NCBI GenBank assembly: GCA_947625045.1
Contig: CANQMW010000022.1
Coordinates: forward strand, 1 to 47,417
DNA: 47,417 nt
From: an uncultured Oscillospiraceae bacterium
GTDB taxonomy: Bacteria; Bacillota; Clostridia; Oscillospirales; Oscillospiraceae
Direction of reading: 5' to 3'
Part shown: positions 1-7,148 of the stretch, piece by piece
How positions within the stretch are numbered: position 1 is the stretch's first letter
Layout of the letters: every line of letters starts with the position of its first letter
The notes under the pieces: generated by a model
Databases searched by the model: none
Told to the model about the DNA's origin: nothing
What the model saw: the letters and a program-made list of their open reading frames with translations, nothing else
Translations under genes and position numbers: made by a program

Positions 1-76
1 CCTGCTCAACACAGATACCAGACCCTTCAGGTCGCTTAGCTCCTTATTTTGTCTAACTTTTGGGGTTCACTTCAGT
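1..76. mobile_element. Probable end of an IS3-family insertion sequence (partial)
   Basis: The stretch at about 53-76 reads TGTCTAACTTTTGGGGTTCA followed by CTTCA. Its reverse complement starts TGAAGTGAACCCCAAAAGTT, which resembles the terminal inverted repeats I remember for IS3-family elements of Firmicutes. No transposase is visible because the window starts 76 bases away. If correct, the element lies to the left and its end sits about 28 bp beyond the PilO stop codon. The identification rests on recalled terminal sequence only; no target duplication can be checked here. Confidence 0.4.
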
Positions 77-103
77 GCCGGGCCGGGATATTATTTGCCT
101 TAC

Positions 104-1159
104 TCAGACCACGGGGCGGTAATCTTTAAATTCGCCCCAGGCGTCGGTATAGGTACAGGAGCCGTAATGGCCGTTATGGGCGGTCTCGAACCAGCCTGCG
201 TTGCCCTCGCTGATGGTCTGCCAGCCGGTGAGCATGGCGCCCACATCATTGCCCTCGGTGGCGAAGTAGAAGAAGCCGGAGCTGGAGGCGTTGCTGACGT
301 AGGTGAAGCCGGTGGCCATGACGCCGTTGAGCTGGATATAGTACCACTGGCCATAGGTGCCGGTGATCCACTCGTCGGTCACCATCTGCCCGTCCCGGAA
401 GTAGAAGTAGAGCCCATCCCGGTTCTGCATCCAGCCGGTATAATCCTCTTTCACGTCGGGCACCTCGGGGCCGGCATAGGCCGTCTCCTGGGCCGGGGCC
501 TTCCACTGCACGGCGTTGTCGGCGCCGGCCTCCAAGGGGCCGTCGGTGTACTCGAAGAAGGTGAGGGTGGCGGTCACGGTCACGTCGGAGTACTCGTCCA
601 TGGCGTCTTCCATATCGGGGACACTGTCCACAGAGCCCATGAGCAGGTTATACCACCAGCCGCCCTCACGGGAGCGCTCTTTCAAGGAGAGCATCACATT
701 ATTCAACAGGCACCGGTACTGGCTGTCATGGAGCCGCTGGAGGATATCCAGGGCGGCGCTGTAGCCGGAGCTTGTGTAGGTCAGGGAGATGTCCCGCCGG
801 ACCACGTCGCTGTCCTCGTCGGCGGTCACGGAGGCGAAGGAGAGGGAGTAGTCCTGCGTATTCTCCAAAATGGCGTTCAGCTCATGCATCACGTTGCGGC
901 TGTTGTCGTAGGGAGCCATGGATACCGGGTCCGGGTCGGCGGCGAAGATGGCGTCCAGCTCCTCCTGCATCTGCTGCTTCTGGGCCAGGCGGAGCTGGTC
1001 GGCGGTGATCTGATCCTGGGTGTCGGCGATGCGGGTCTCGGTGATCTCGATCTCCTCAGTGGTTGGCGTATAGAAGAGCAGGTAATAGGCGCTGCCCAGC
1101 GCCAGGACCAGCAGCAAGATCAACAGCGCGGTCTCCCTGGGCGTAAGCTTTCTTCTCAT
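104..1159 (-). CDS. pilO: PilO-like type IV pilus assembly protein with C-terminal cell-wall-binding repeats
   Basis: This is a 351-residue inner-membrane alignment-complex protein. Residues 1-30 form a short basic N-terminus and one membrane segment (TALLILLLVLALGSAYYLLF). Residues about 35-75 are a Gln/Glu-rich coiled coil and residues about 80-205 a ferredoxin-like PilO core, the usual PilO plan. After a linker, residues about 238-345 contain aromatic repeats (GWMQNRDGLYFYF, GQWYYIQLNGVMATGF, GFFYF, GWFETAHNGHYG) typical of choline-binding/cell-wall-binding repeats (PF01473 type). Ordinary PilO proteins end at about 200-210 residues, so the tail is an added domain. The start overlaps the pilN stop by 4 nt (ATGA), so translation is probably coupled. 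Inferred role: PilM-PilN-PilO platform with an extra anchor to peptidoglycan or wall polymers. The core call rests on position and topology, the repeats on visible motifs. Confidence 0.82.
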   Translation of the reverse strand: MRRKLTPRETALLILLLVLALGSAYYLLFYTPTTEEIEITETRIADTQDQITADQLRLAQKQQMQEELDAIFAADPDPVSMAPYDNSRNVMHELNAILENTQDYSLSFASVTADEDSDVVRRDISLTYTSSGYSAALDILQRLHDSQYRCLLNNVMLSLKERSREGGWWYNLLMGSVDSVPDMEDAMDEYSDVTVTATLTFFEYTDGPLEAGADNAVQWKAPAQETAYAGPEVPDVKEDYTGWMQNRDGLYFYFRDGQMVTDEWITGTYGQWYYIQLNGVMATGFTYVSNASSSGFFYFATEGNDVGAMLTGWQTISEGNAGWFETAHNGHYGSCTYTDAWGEFKDYRPVV

Positions 1160-1758
1160 TCTATACCCGCCTCCTTTGCCAGGGTGATGGTCACCGTCGC
1201 GGTGACGGGCATGTTGGGGTCCTCGGGCACGACGGCGTCGCCCGCGTTCTCATCGGTGGCGGCGGTGTCCACGCCGGCGGCGGCCACCAGGGGGCTCTCC
1301 CGCAGGTCGCGGATGATCTCGGCGGACTCGCCCAGGGTGATGCCGGACATCTGGAAGGTGACGGTGGGCCCGGCGATGGAGTAGGTCTCCACATCCGCCC
1401 GGGAGCGGACCAGCTCATCCAGCATGTCCAGTATCTCCATGCGGTCGGTAGTGTTCAGCTCGTCCTCGGTGGCGCTGTAGAGGTGGTACTGGTGCAGCAC
1501 CTCGTCGTAGTCTGTCAGCTGCATAGCGTACTGCTGCTCGGCGGCCTGGGTGCGGGCAAGCTCCGACTGGGCGTCCTCCAGCTTCATGAGCAGGTCATAG
1601 ACGCCGAACTTGGCCGCTGCCAGCAGCAGCGACAGCGCGAACAGCACATACAGTGCGATGGTGGCGGGGCGGGTGGTGCGGTCCGGCTTATAGTAGAGGT
1701 TCATGGTCCGCTTGTCCGGCGGGACTATTTTCTTTTCCTTTTCTTTCGCCTTTGCCAT
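1156..1758 (-). CDS. pilN: PilN-like type IV pilus alignment protein
   Basis: This 200-residue protein has a Lys/Glu-rich cytoplasmic N-terminus containing MNLYYKP, equivalent to the short PilN peptide that inserts into PilM. A single membrane helix follows at about residues 32-55 (IALYVLFALSLLLAAAKFGV). A coiled coil spans about 60-100 and a small periplasm-equivalent domain follows. PilN normally bridges cytoplasmic PilM and PilO in the T4P basal platform. It lies 14 bp after pilM, with GGAGG upstream of the ATG, and overlaps pilO by 4 nt. Sequence conservation in this family is low, so the call rests on topology, size and the M-N-O gene order. Confidence 0.85.
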   Translation of the reverse strand: MAKAKEKEKKIVPPDKRTMNLYYKPDRTTRPATIALYVLFALSLLLAAAKFGVYDLLMKLEDAQSELARTQAAEQQYAMQLTDYDEVLHQYHLYSATEDELNTTDRMEILDMLDELVRSRADVETYSIAGPTVTFQMSGITLGESAEIIRDLRESPLVAAAGVDTAATDENAGDAVVPEDPNMPVTATVTITLAKEAGIE

Positions 1759-1772
1759 AGCTCCGCCTCCTC

Positions 1773-2762
1773 TCAGCCCACGGCCATGCCGATGGCGAGG
1801 GCGCCCTTGACGGCGCTGGTCAGGTCCAGACCGGGGGCGTTCATCAGCTCATCCAGGGGCAGGGCGGGCATCTCCGCCATATCCACCACCGCGCCGGTGA
1901 GCTGGCTCATGGAGGCGCCGCCGCCTAAGAGATACATGCCCGCAAGCTCGCTGTCCCGGTAGTTGAAGCGGTAGAAGTTCAATACCCGCTGGACCTCCAC
2001 GGCGATGCGCTGGTACACCTCGGCGCACTGGGGCGAGTCCAGCACGCCCTGGAAGTTGTTGTACTTATACGTCCCCGCCAGGAAGGGGTCCACGCCCATC
2101 ATGTCCGCGATGGCAGTGTCGATGGCGGCGCAGCCGATCTCGATCTGGCGGGCGGCCCGGATGCGGTCGTTTTTGATGATGGTGATGACCACGGTGTTCC
2201 GGCCCAGGTTCACGAAGCAGTACTCCTGGGGCCGGTTCTCCGGGTCCTTGGCCCGGTAGCCCGCCACAAGGCGCATGAGGCTCATCTCTACGGGCAGGAG
2301 GGTCTTCAGCTTCAGCCCCGCGCCGGAGAAGATGCGGATATACTGGGTAATGCGCTCCTTGGAGGCGGCCGCGGCCATCATATACATCTGCTCCGGGTCG
2401 TCGTTTTCGTCGGGGGCGCACATGGCGTAGTCATAGACGAACTTATCCGGGTCGTTCTCCACGAACTCGGAAAACTCATAGGGCAGGTTCAGGGCCAGCT
2501 GGTCCTTGCTCATTTTGGGCATGGCGAGAAAGCGGCATATGGCCTGCCGGGCGGGGAAGACCAGGGCGCACTCACGGCCCTTGATCTTCCGGGCCTTCAT
2601 CTCCCGGCGGAGGAAGTCGGAAAAGCCGTTGGGCATGGCGATCTCGCCGTCATTCATCATGTTGTCCGGCATGCGGATATCGTGGACGGTCAGCTTTCCG
2701 CCGCGGACTTCCGCGATCTTCACGCTGTTGTTGCCTATGTCAAAGCCCAGCTTTGTACCCAT
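1773..2762 (-). CDS. pilM: PilM, actin-like ATPase of the type IV pilus platform
   Basis: This 329-residue soluble protein has the actin/FtsA-like fold of PilM. Its phosphate-1 motif is at the N-terminus (LGFDIGNNSVKIAEV), a second phosphate region is CFVNLGRNTVVITII, and the adenosine motif is MYLLGGGASM. PilM binds the PilN N-terminus and couples the cytoplasmic motors to the envelope part of the machine. I chose the ATG at 2762 because GGGAGG lies 8 nt upstream. A GTG 9 nt further out overlaps that ribosome-binding site and is unlikely to be used. The gene sits 24 bp after pilD. Family assignment is secure; ATPase activity is inferred. Confidence 0.92.
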   Translation of the reverse strand: MGTKLGFDIGNNSVKIAEVRGGKLTVHDIRMPDNMMNDGEIAMPNGFSDFLRREMKARKIKGRECALVFPARQAICRFLAMPKMSKDQLALNLPYEFSEFVENDPDKFVYDYAMCAPDENDDPEQMYMMAAAASKERITQYIRIFSGAGLKLKTLLPVEMSLMRLVAGYRAKDPENRPQEYCFVNLGRNTVVITIIKNDRIRAARQIEIGCAAIDTAIADMMGVDPFLAGTYKYNNFQGVLDSPQCAEVYQRIAVEVQRVLNFYRFNYRDSELAGMYLLGGGASMSQLTGAVVDMAEMPALPLDELMNAPGLDLTSAVKGALAIGMAVG

Positions 2763-2786
2763 AGGATGCACCTCCCAAAAATGCTG

Positions 2787-3608
2787 TCAGAAGAGGCCCA
2801 GATACCAGTTTATCACCGGCCCGCCCGCCAGGCGTGTGATGAACGCGCCCAGGGCGATGTAGGGCCCGAAGGGGAAGGGCCTGCCCCGCCTGGCGGTGAT
2901 GAGCCCGCCCACGATGCCGATAAGACAGGACGCCAGGAGCAGGAATATCATCTGCTGCCAAGGGAAATAAAGCCCCAGCACCGCCATGAGCTTGACGTCC
3001 CCGCCGCCCAGGCTCTCCCGGCCCAGGACCTTGTCCATCAGTAGGGAGAGGAGCAGCAAGGGCACACTTATGCTGAGCGCCCCTATCGCCATCTGCCCCA
3101 AGGCGGGGAGGGAATGGCCCTCGATGGCCCAGAAGATGAGCCGCACCACGGCCGCGGCGATCAAAAGGCCGTCGGGCAGTATCTGCTCCCGGGCGTCGAT
3201 GAGGGAGAGCTCCAGTAAGAGCGCCGCCAGAATGAGCCACATCAAAAGCTCCCAGGACCCGCCAATGGCGAGGGTCAACGTGGCGAAGGCGGCCGCGCCG
3301 ATGACCTCCGCCAGCCAGCACTCCACCGGGATATGGGCCCCGCAGTGGCGGCAGGTGCCCCGGAAGAGGGGCCAGCTTATGAGGGGTATCATCTCCCAGG
3401 CGGCCAGCTGATGGCCGCAGGAATCGCACTGGGAGCGGCCTTTTAAGACCGAGCGGCCGGTGCCCCGGCGGGAGGCGGCGCAGTCCAGAAAGCTGCCCAT
3501 CACCGAGCCCAGCACCCCCAGCCACAGGGCCAGCAGGGGGCGGAGGTACGGGCTGGTCAGGGTCTCGGTGACCATCTCCCAGAAGGTGTGGTCGTGTACG
3601 TGCTCCAT
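2787..3608 (-). CDS. pilD: PilD, prepilin leader peptidase / N-methyltransferase (A24 family)
   Basis: This 273-residue polytopic membrane enzyme cleaves the class III leader of prepilins after the conserved Gly and usually also methylates the new N-terminal residue. The N-terminal domain shows GSFLDCAASRR and two CxxC pairs (CDSC, CRHC) of the zinc-binding methyltransferase loop. The catalytic aspartates are in LIDAREQILPD and GGGDVKLM. About seven to eight hydrophobic segments are visible, matching the family length. It would process the six prepilin-like proteins encoded upstream in the same operon. A 190-bp hairpin-rich spacer separates it from the prepilin gene before it, the largest internal gap in the operon. 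Confidence 0.95.
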   Translation of the reverse strand: MEHVHDHTFWEMVTETLTSPYLRPLLALWLGVLGSVMGSFLDCAASRRGTGRSVLKGRSQCDSCGHQLAAWEMIPLISWPLFRGTCRHCGAHIPVECWLAEVIGAAAFATLTLAIGGSWELLMWLILAALLLELSLIDAREQILPDGLLIAAAVVRLIFWAIEGHSLPALGQMAIGALSISVPLLLLSLLMDKVLGRESLGGGDVKLMAVLGLYFPWQQMIFLLLASCLIGIVGGLITARRGRPFPFGPYIALGAFITRLAGGPVINWYLGLF

Positions 3609-3630
3609 GAATAAAGGTATCCTTTCCTTT

Positions 3631-3760
3631 GCCCTTGAAACTCCGTCAAGCGCCTTGACGGAGGCTCAAAGGCGAATAGGACCGGCCCGGACCGACGGCA
3701 TAAAGCCGCCGGCCGGGTCGTTTTCCGTCTTGCCCCGCCCGGTGACCCGTGCGGGCGGGG
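3631..3760 (-). other. Hairpin cluster between the major prepilin gene and pilD
   Basis: The spacer holds three potential stem-loops. In transcription order the first is at 3760-3733, with a 9-bp G/C stem (CGGGCGGGG with CCCCGCCCG) starting 38 nt after the prepilin stop. An imperfect G/C-rich stem at about 3720-3680 follows. The third is at 3663-3641, a perfect 10-bp stem (CTCCGTCAAG with CTTGACGGAG) that can be extended to 3631-3673. None has a good U-tract, so a full terminator is unlikely. mRNA stabilisation or partial attenuation of downstream genes is the usual explanation (inference). Confidence 0.5.
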
Positions 3761-3798
3761 AGGTGTTATGTTACAGTCAGGTCAGAGCCGCGGCTCCT

Positions 3799-4254
3799 TT
3801 AGGAACCAGTATACCCCTTGCCGGTAAGGTGAACTTTACCAGCACCTTTGGACCAGTCAAGAGTTACTTCGCCGGTAGACTTATCAACTTTGACAGTGAT
3901 ATAGCCGCCCTTGTGGTCGGCGCACTGGCCGTAATTGTAACTACCGGTGCTAGAGGTAGGGGGAACTACCTTTCCTGAGGCAGCATCGTATATGCAGGCT
4001 GCGCTTCCGACGATTTGGTCACTAGTTGCTTCGCCTGTAGTGGAGCCGCTGCTGGACTTCAGGTCCCCGCCAAGATAGATGACCAGGGCGGCGGCCTTGG
4101 CGGAGCGCTCGTTGGCCATGTCGGTGGCCACGCGGGCCCGCTCCAGGGAGCTGTTGACCATGGGGATGGACACGGCGACCAGCACCGCGATGATGCCCAC
4201 GACGATCAGCATCTCGATCAGGGTAAAGCCCTTCTTGCTCTTCATTTTACGCAT
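3799..4254 (-). CDS. pilA: Type IV prepilin, probable major pilin (PilA-like)
   Basis: This 151-residue prepilin begins with a short basic leader (MRKMKSKKG) followed by the cleavage motif G|FTLIE with Glu at mature position 5. A long hydrophobic helix follows (MLIVVGIIAVLVAVSIPMV), then SSLERARVATDMANERSAKAAAL and a small variable globular domain with two cysteines. The start has AGGAGG 11 nt upstream. The N-terminal helix is nearly identical to that of the neighbouring prepilin at 4343-4783, while the C-terminal parts differ. The best spaced ribosome-binding site, compact size and downstream hairpins make this the better candidate for the major subunit. That ranking is inference. Confidence 0.88.
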   Translation of the reverse strand: MRKMKSKKGFTLIEMLIVVGIIAVLVAVSIPMVNSSLERARVATDMANERSAKAAALVIYLGGDLKSSSGSTTGEATSDQIVGSAACIYDAASGKVVPPTSSTGSYNYGQCADHKGGYITVKVDKSTGEVTLDWSKGAGKVHLTGKGYTGS

Positions 4255-4342
4255 GATTTTTCATTCCTCCTTTAAAATGGTGTCTACTATCTGAGCGCGG
4301 TGGGTCAGGCCGCGTACTCGATGTGGAACGCATGGGGCAAGA

Positions 4343-4783
4343 TCAAAGGTCAGGCTCTGCGCCGGAGGTAACAGGATACAGATGTGTTTCCAGGTTATGA
4401 TCGGAATAGTCCGCTGAATCCCAATACAAGGTGCACGCTCCATCTTCGCCGATATAGACAAAGAGAAAACACCCGTTATGCTCCCGGCATTTGCCGTAAG
4501 GAGCGGGACAATTGGCCCTGCTATATGGGACATAGGAGGATAACGTACCCGTGACAGCGTCATATGAAAATATCCGGGAATCGTCGTCATCCAGATCATC
4601 CTCAAGATATTTTACCAGGGCGGCGGCTCTGGCGGCGCGCTCATTGGCCATGTCGGTGGCTATGCGGGCCCGCTCCAGGGAGCTGTTCACCATGGGGATG
4701 GACACGGAGACCAGCACCGCGATAATGCCCACGACGATGAGCATCTCGATGAGGGTGAAGCCTCTCATATCGCGTCGTTTCAC
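4343..4783 (-). CDS. Type IV prepilin paralogue
   Basis: This 146-residue prepilin has leader VKRRDMRG and then FTLIE, with the same helix as the prepilin that follows it (MLIVVGIIAVLVSVSIPMV, SSLERARIATDMANERAARAAALV). Its globular domain is different, rich in Asp/Tyr and with three cysteines (NCPAPYGKC, ACTLY). I chose the GTG start at 4783 because AGAAGGAG lies about 8 nt upstream. An internal ATG five codons later (MRGFTLIE) would leave a leader of only two residues. It lies 17 bp after pilC. It is probably a tandem duplicate used as a minor or alternative subunit. The longer open frame upstream of the GTG overlaps pilC and is not supported. Confidence 0.85.
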   Translation of the reverse strand: MKRRDMRGFTLIEMLIVVGIIAVLVSVSIPMVNSSLERARIATDMANERAARAAALVKYLEDDLDDDDSRIFSYDAVTGTLSSYVPYSRANCPAPYGKCREHNGCFLFVYIGEDGACTLYWDSADYSDHNLETHLYPVTSGAEPDL

Positions 4784-4800
4784 TTCGGTTTCTCCTTCTT

Positions 4801-6006
4801 CTATGCGATGGCGTTTTCCATGGAGAATATGGGCAGGTAGATGGCCAGCAGGAGAACCACCACGATGACGGCCAGGAAGGCGATGATGATGGGCTCCAGC
4901 ATGGACAGGGCGCGGGCCGTGGCGGTGTCCACCTCGTTGTCGTAGTACTCCCCGATGATCTCCAGCATGCTCTCCATGGCGCCGGTGCTCTCGCCCACGG
5001 CGGTCATCTGCACCAGCATCTTGGGCAGGTGCTTCGCCCTGGCCATACACTCGCCCAGGGATTTGCCAGACTCCACGCCGGGGATGGTTTCCAGGATCTC
5101 ATGGCTCATGCAGTAGTTGGACATGCTCCGGCCCGCCACGGACAGGGACTGGAGGATGGGCGTGCCCGCCGCCATCATGGCGGACATGGTGTGGGCGAAC
5201 TGGCTGGCGCCGCTCATGAGGGCGATGCGGCCCAGGACGGGCAGGCGCAGACGCATCTTCGCCAGGGTCATGTGGCCGGAGCCGGTGCGGCCCCAGAGGA
5301 ACACCGCCAGCGCGAAGGCCGCGACGCCCAGGATGAGGTGGAGGAGATGCTGCTGCATGAAATCGGACAGGTTGATGAGCATGCGGGTGGGGAGAGGCAG
5401 CTCCGAGCCCATGTCGGCGAAGGACTGGGTCATGGCGGGCACGGCCACCGTCACGATGACGATGACGACAACCACCGCCGCCAAAAGCACGAAGGCAGGG
5501 TAGATCATGGCGCCGGAGACGGAGTTTTTCGTCTTCGCCAGACGCCCATAGTAGGTACTCATGCGGGCAAAGGCGCCGGACAGGTCGCCGGTCTCCTCGC
5601 CGGAGCGGATGGTCTCCACGAAGGCGGTGGGGAGCTTTGCCCGCCGCTGGAGGCTGTAGGACAGGCTCCAGCCGTTGGACACGTCCTCCGAGGCCTGCTT
5701 TAAAATCTTCGTCAGGACCTTGTCCTGGCACTGGCCGGACACCAGGTCCACCGCCTGGACCAGGGGCAGACCGGCTTTTAAGATGATGGAGAACTGCTGG
5801 CAGACGATACTGAGGGCCTTGGGGTCCACCTTCTTGAAGGAGGTGAAGTCCTTGGCCTTCTGCTGGGTGTGGACCTCCCTGACGGACAGGATGGTGTCGC
5901 AGCTCTGGCGGATGAGCACCACGGCTTCCGCCTGGGTCGTGGCCTCTACGGTGCCGGTGACCTTCTCACCGTTGGAATAGGCGCCCTGATAGTAGTAATA
6001 AGGCAA
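4801..6006 (-). CDS. pilC: PilC, type IV pilus inner-membrane platform protein (GspF family)
   Basis: This 401-residue platform protein has two GspF domains (about residues 70-190 and 270-395), each followed by hydrophobic segments. The clear membrane helices are YPAFVLLAAVVVVIVIVTVAV, HLILGVAAFALAVFLWG and the C-terminal IIIAFLAVIVVVLLLAIYLPIF. PilC binds the PilB and PilT motors and transmits rotation to the growing fibre base. The start is a TTG: an in-frame stop lies three codons upstream, and GGAG is placed 9 nt before the TTG. An overlapping ATGATG in another frame looks tempting but does not read PilC. It is downstream of pilT by 35 bp. Confidence 0.95.
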   Translation of the reverse strand: MPYYYYQGAYSNGEKVTGTVEATTQAEAVVLIRQSCDTILSVREVHTQQKAKDFTSFKKVDPKALSIVCQQFSIILKAGLPLVQAVDLVSGQCQDKVLTKILKQASEDVSNGWSLSYSLQRRAKLPTAFVETIRSGEETGDLSGAFARMSTYYGRLAKTKNSVSGAMIYPAFVLLAAVVVVIVIVTVAVPAMTQSFADMGSELPLPTRMLINLSDFMQQHLLHLILGVAAFALAVFLWGRTGSGHMTLAKMRLRLPVLGRIALMSGASQFAHTMSAMMAAGTPILQSLSVAGRSMSNYCMSHEILETIPGVESGKSLGECMARAKHLPKMLVQMTAVGESTGAMESMLEIIGEYYDNEVDTATARALSMLEPIIIAFLAVIVVVLLLAIYLPIFSMENAIA

Positions 6007-6041
6007 AGAACATCATCTCCTTTCCGAGAGGATGGGAAACG

Positions 6042-7133
6042 TCAGAAGTGATAGCGATTGGGCGCGGGGGCGGCGGAGGCGCCGCCCGGGGCGTTCTTCG
6101 ACGCCAGGGGGTCCCGGAGGGCGGATTCGTATACCTCCCGGGAGATGTCGCCCTTGGAATAGAGGTTCGCCAGGGTCTTGTCCATGAGGATGTTGCCAAG
6201 GCCCGCCGTGGTCTGGATGATATTGCTGATCTGAGGGGTCTTGCCCTCCCGAATGAGGTTTCGGATGGCGCTGTCCACCTTCATGACCTCGCAGGCCAGC
6301 ACCCGGCCCGTGCCGGACTTCCGGGGCAGGAGCTGCTGGCTCAGCACGGCCCGGAGGGTCATGGACAGCTGAAGCCTGATCTGCTGCTGGCGCTCGGCGG
6401 GGAACACGTCCACGATGCGGTCGATGGAGTCGGCGGCGGAGTTGGTGTGGACTGTTCCGAAGACCAGGTGGCCCGTCTCCGCGGCGGTGAGGGCCGTCTC
6501 GATGGTGTCCAGGTCCCGCATCTCGCCCACAAGGATGACGTCCGGGTCCTCCCGCAGCGCCGCCCGCAGGCCCGCTGCGAAGCTCTTGGTGTCCCGGCCG
6601 ATCTCCCGCTGGTTGATGACGCATTTCTTCGGCGTGTAGACGTACTCCACCGGGTCCTCCAGCGTGAGGATGTGCTTGGACTTGGTTGCGTTGATGCGCT
6701 CCAGGACCGAGGCCAGGGTGGTGGATTTGCCGGAGCCGGTCTCGCCGGTAATGAGGACGATGCCCTGGCTGTAGCCGGGGAATTCCTGGACGACGGAGGG
6801 CAGGCCCAGCTCCTCCATCCTGGGGATGTGGTCGTTCAATAGACGCAGCGCCACGGAGCAGTGGCCCTGCTGCATGAATACGTTGAGACGGCAGCGGACC
6901 CCGGCGATGGTCTGGGCGAAGTCCAGCTCGCCGATCTTTATGAGCTCGTTATAGTGGTCCCCGCACAGCTCCCGGGCGTACTGGCGGCAGTCGGCGTCCT
7001 GCAGGGGCTGGGTGCCCGGGGCGTCCACAAGGGCGCCGTCCACGCGGAAGCGGGGGGGAAGGGTGCAGACCAGATGCACGTCGCTGGCCCGGCTTTCGTG
7101 GGCCAGGTCCACCAGGTCGTGGATGTTCATCAT
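6042..7133 (-). CDS. pilT: PilT, type IV pilus retraction ATPase
   Basis: This 363-residue hexameric secretion ATPase powers pilus disassembly. It shows a Walker A motif TGETGSGKSTT near residue 129, a Walker B/Asp-box region (DPDVILVGEMRDLDTIETAL), the His box (HTNSAADSIDRI) and the PilT-specific AIRNLIREGK motif near the C-terminus. Length matches the family, with a 20-residue Ala/Pro-rich tail. Its presence implies retractable pili able to support twitching or tight surface contact. It starts with a double ATG preceded by AGGAGA, 15 bp after pilB. Confidence 0.96.
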   Translation of the reverse strand: MMNIHDLVDLAHESRASDVHLVCTLPPRFRVDGALVDAPGTQPLQDADCRQYARELCGDHYNELIKIGELDFAQTIAGVRCRLNVFMQQGHCSVALRLLNDHIPRMEELGLPSVVQEFPGYSQGIVLITGETGSGKSTTLASVLERINATKSKHILTLEDPVEYVYTPKKCVINQREIGRDTKSFAAGLRAALREDPDVILVGEMRDLDTIETALTAAETGHLVFGTVHTNSAADSIDRIVDVFPAERQQQIRLQLSMTLRAVLSQQLLPRKSGTGRVLACEVMKVDSAIRNLIREGKTPQISNIIQTTAGLGNILMDKTLANLYSKGDISREVYESALRDPLASKNAPGGASAAPAPNRYHF

Positions 7134-7148
7134 AATACGTTCTCCTTG

